This document shows, piece after piece, positions 63,199-64,000 of a stretch of 64,000 nucleotides of DNA. Position 1 is the first letter of the stretch, and each line of letters begins with the position of its first letter. The stretch spans positions 1,774,501-1,838,500 of the forward strand of contig CP030158.1 in the NCBI GenBank assembly GCA_003285105.1, given 5' to 3'. Origin of the DNA: Roseithermus sacchariphilus (GTDB lineage: Bacteria; Bacteroidota; Rhodothermia; Rhodothermales; MEBIC09517). The translations under genes and the position numbers were made by a program. The notes below the pieces were generated by a model. That model ran no database searches. It was not told the origin of the DNA and saw nothing but the letters and a program-made list of their open reading frames with translations.

Positions 63199-64000
63199 AT
63201 GCCCTTTTCGCCCATGATTCGACGTCTCCTCCCGGTGCTCCTCCTGCTGGCCGGCAGCCTGCCGGCCGGGGCGCAGGACGCCGGGCTCGCGTTTCTGCGC
63301 ATCGGGTCGAACGCTGCGGCCAGCGCCATGGGCGACGGCGGGGTGGCCTACACCCGCGATGCCTTTGCCACCTACTGGAACCCGGCGGGGCTGGCGGCCG
63401 CGGCTTCCAACGGCGCGGCGCTCTCCCACGTGATCTGGCTGGGGAGCGTGCGCACCTATGCCCTGGCCGGCCGCTTCCGGGCGGGCCGCCGCGGCGGCGT
63501 CGGCGTGTTCGTCAACGCCACCAGCAGCGGCAACCTCCAGGCCCGCGAAGGCCCCACCGCCGAGCCGGACGGCTTCTTCGACGCGCAGTTCGTCAGCCTC
63601 GGCGCGGCGTACGGCCGCCGGTTCGGGCCGCTGCGGCTGGGGGCCGGCGTCAAGTACCTCTCCGAACGGCTGTACGTGAACGACGCCACGGGCTATGCCG
63701 TCGACCTCGGCGCGCAGCTCGGGCTGTGGCAGGAGGGGCTGCTCGTCGGGGTGGCCTGGCAGAACCTCGGCCGGATGAACGCGCTCGACGCCGTCGCCAC
63801 GCCCCTGCCGCGCCTGCTCCGGGCGGGGGTGGCGGTGCGGCCCTTCCGCATCCTGGCTGCCGCCGACGGCGCCGAGGTGCTCCACCTGCTGCTCAACGCC
63901 GAGCTCTCCCACGTCTTCCCGGAGGAGCGCACACGGCTCCACGCCGGCGGCGCCGCCCGAGTGCTCGACATCATCTGGCTCCGCGCCGGCGTCATCACCG
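63199..64000 (+). CDS. Second PorV/PorQ-like outer-membrane protein, cut by window end
   Basis: Open from ATG 63199 (ATG 63214 alternative) to the window end, at least 267 residues. Signal RRLLPVLLLLAGSLPAGAQ and 'AGLAFLRIGSNAAASAMGDGGVAY', 'DAFATYWNPAGLA' are typical of the same family as the preceding gene. Barrel strands follow ('GAAYGRRFGPLRLGAGVKYL', 'DLGAQLGLW'). The 3' end is outside the window. Confidence 0.82.
   Translation, partial: MPFSPMIRRLLPVLLLLAGSLPAGAQDAGLAFLRIGSNAAASAMGDGGVAYTRDAFATYWNPAGLAAAASNGAALSHVIWLGSVRTYALAGRFRAGRRGGVGVFVNATSSGNLQAREGPTAEPDGFFDAQFVSLGAAYGRRFGPLRLGAGVKYLSERLYVNDATGYAVDLGAQLGLWQEGLLVGVAWQNLGRMNALDAVATPLPRLLRAGVAVRPFRILAAADGAEVLHLLLNAELSHVFPEERTRLHAGGAARVLDIIWLRAGVIT

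Overview
The window is mostly G+C-rich chromosome of a Rhodothermota-type bacterium (FCB group, close in style to Rhodothermus marinus). The support is an alternative complex III cluster (actABCDEF) joined to a caa3 oxidase cluster whose subunit I carries the YSHP motif, a bacillithiol enzyme (BshA), a DUF2723 membrane protein, PorV-like outer-membrane proteins, and secreted proteins with 'YPNP' type C-terminal sorting domains. The placement is inferred from gene content, not from a marker-gene tree.

Region 1 (1 to about 11,010) is accessory DNA. It starts with the last codons of ettA (ABC-F translation factor), and the 3' end of ettA recurs at about 672-826, 6832-6889 and 9895-9940. Two of these copies (the second and third) are followed by the same layout: a short spacer, a convergent and internally deleted integron integrase (intI), an attI-like region with a conserved promoter-like element, and then a GTTAKRC-type crossover where inserted genes begin. 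At least two attC-like sites (6683-6817 and 8264-8333) show the expected imperfect palindromes with an unpaired base. The window therefore holds a decayed, tandemly duplicated integron platform anchored at the ettA 3' end. Its cargo is a secreted protein, a large secreted metalloprotease split in frame by an IS630 element, a TIR-like (PF10137-type) probable defence effector, a zinc-ribbon protein and an unknown membrane-anchored protein. A ParE/RelE-type toxin-antitoxin pair lies between the first two ettA ends. From 9947 to 11009 there are decayed pieces of an ABC permease, an IS66 transposase and a haloperoxidase-like protein.

Region 2 (11.2-18.1 kb) holds a large SGNH/propeller/cytochrome c lipoprotein, a small conserved protein, a DUF885 peptidase and a MATE exporter. 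Region 3 (18.3-32.4 kb) is the respiratory block: ActA-F, a membrane protein of unknown role, a Sco copper chaperone, and cytochrome oxidase subunits II (with fused cytochrome c), I, III and IV, closed by a strong terminator. Together these would pass electrons from menaquinol through ACIII to caa3 oxidase.

Region 4 (32.6-59.3 kb) is housekeeping: a nucleosidase, MetF, YbeY, a cold-shock protein, DUF2723, RsmI, an LptF/G permease, metallophosphoesterase, metallo-beta-lactamase hydrolase, a kinase-fold hypothetical, BshA, an outer-membrane barrel, an endonuclease/phosphatase, a SleB-type hydrolase, PdxB, Era, PdxJ, a DUF3822-like protein, RsmD, CoaD, an aspartate-type aminotransferase and an M50 protease. 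Region 5 (59.5-64.0 kb) is a surface cluster: a lipoprotein, a propeller protein with a sorting domain, and two PorV-like outer-membrane proteins, the last one cut by the window end. I see no rRNA, tRNA or CRISPR array.
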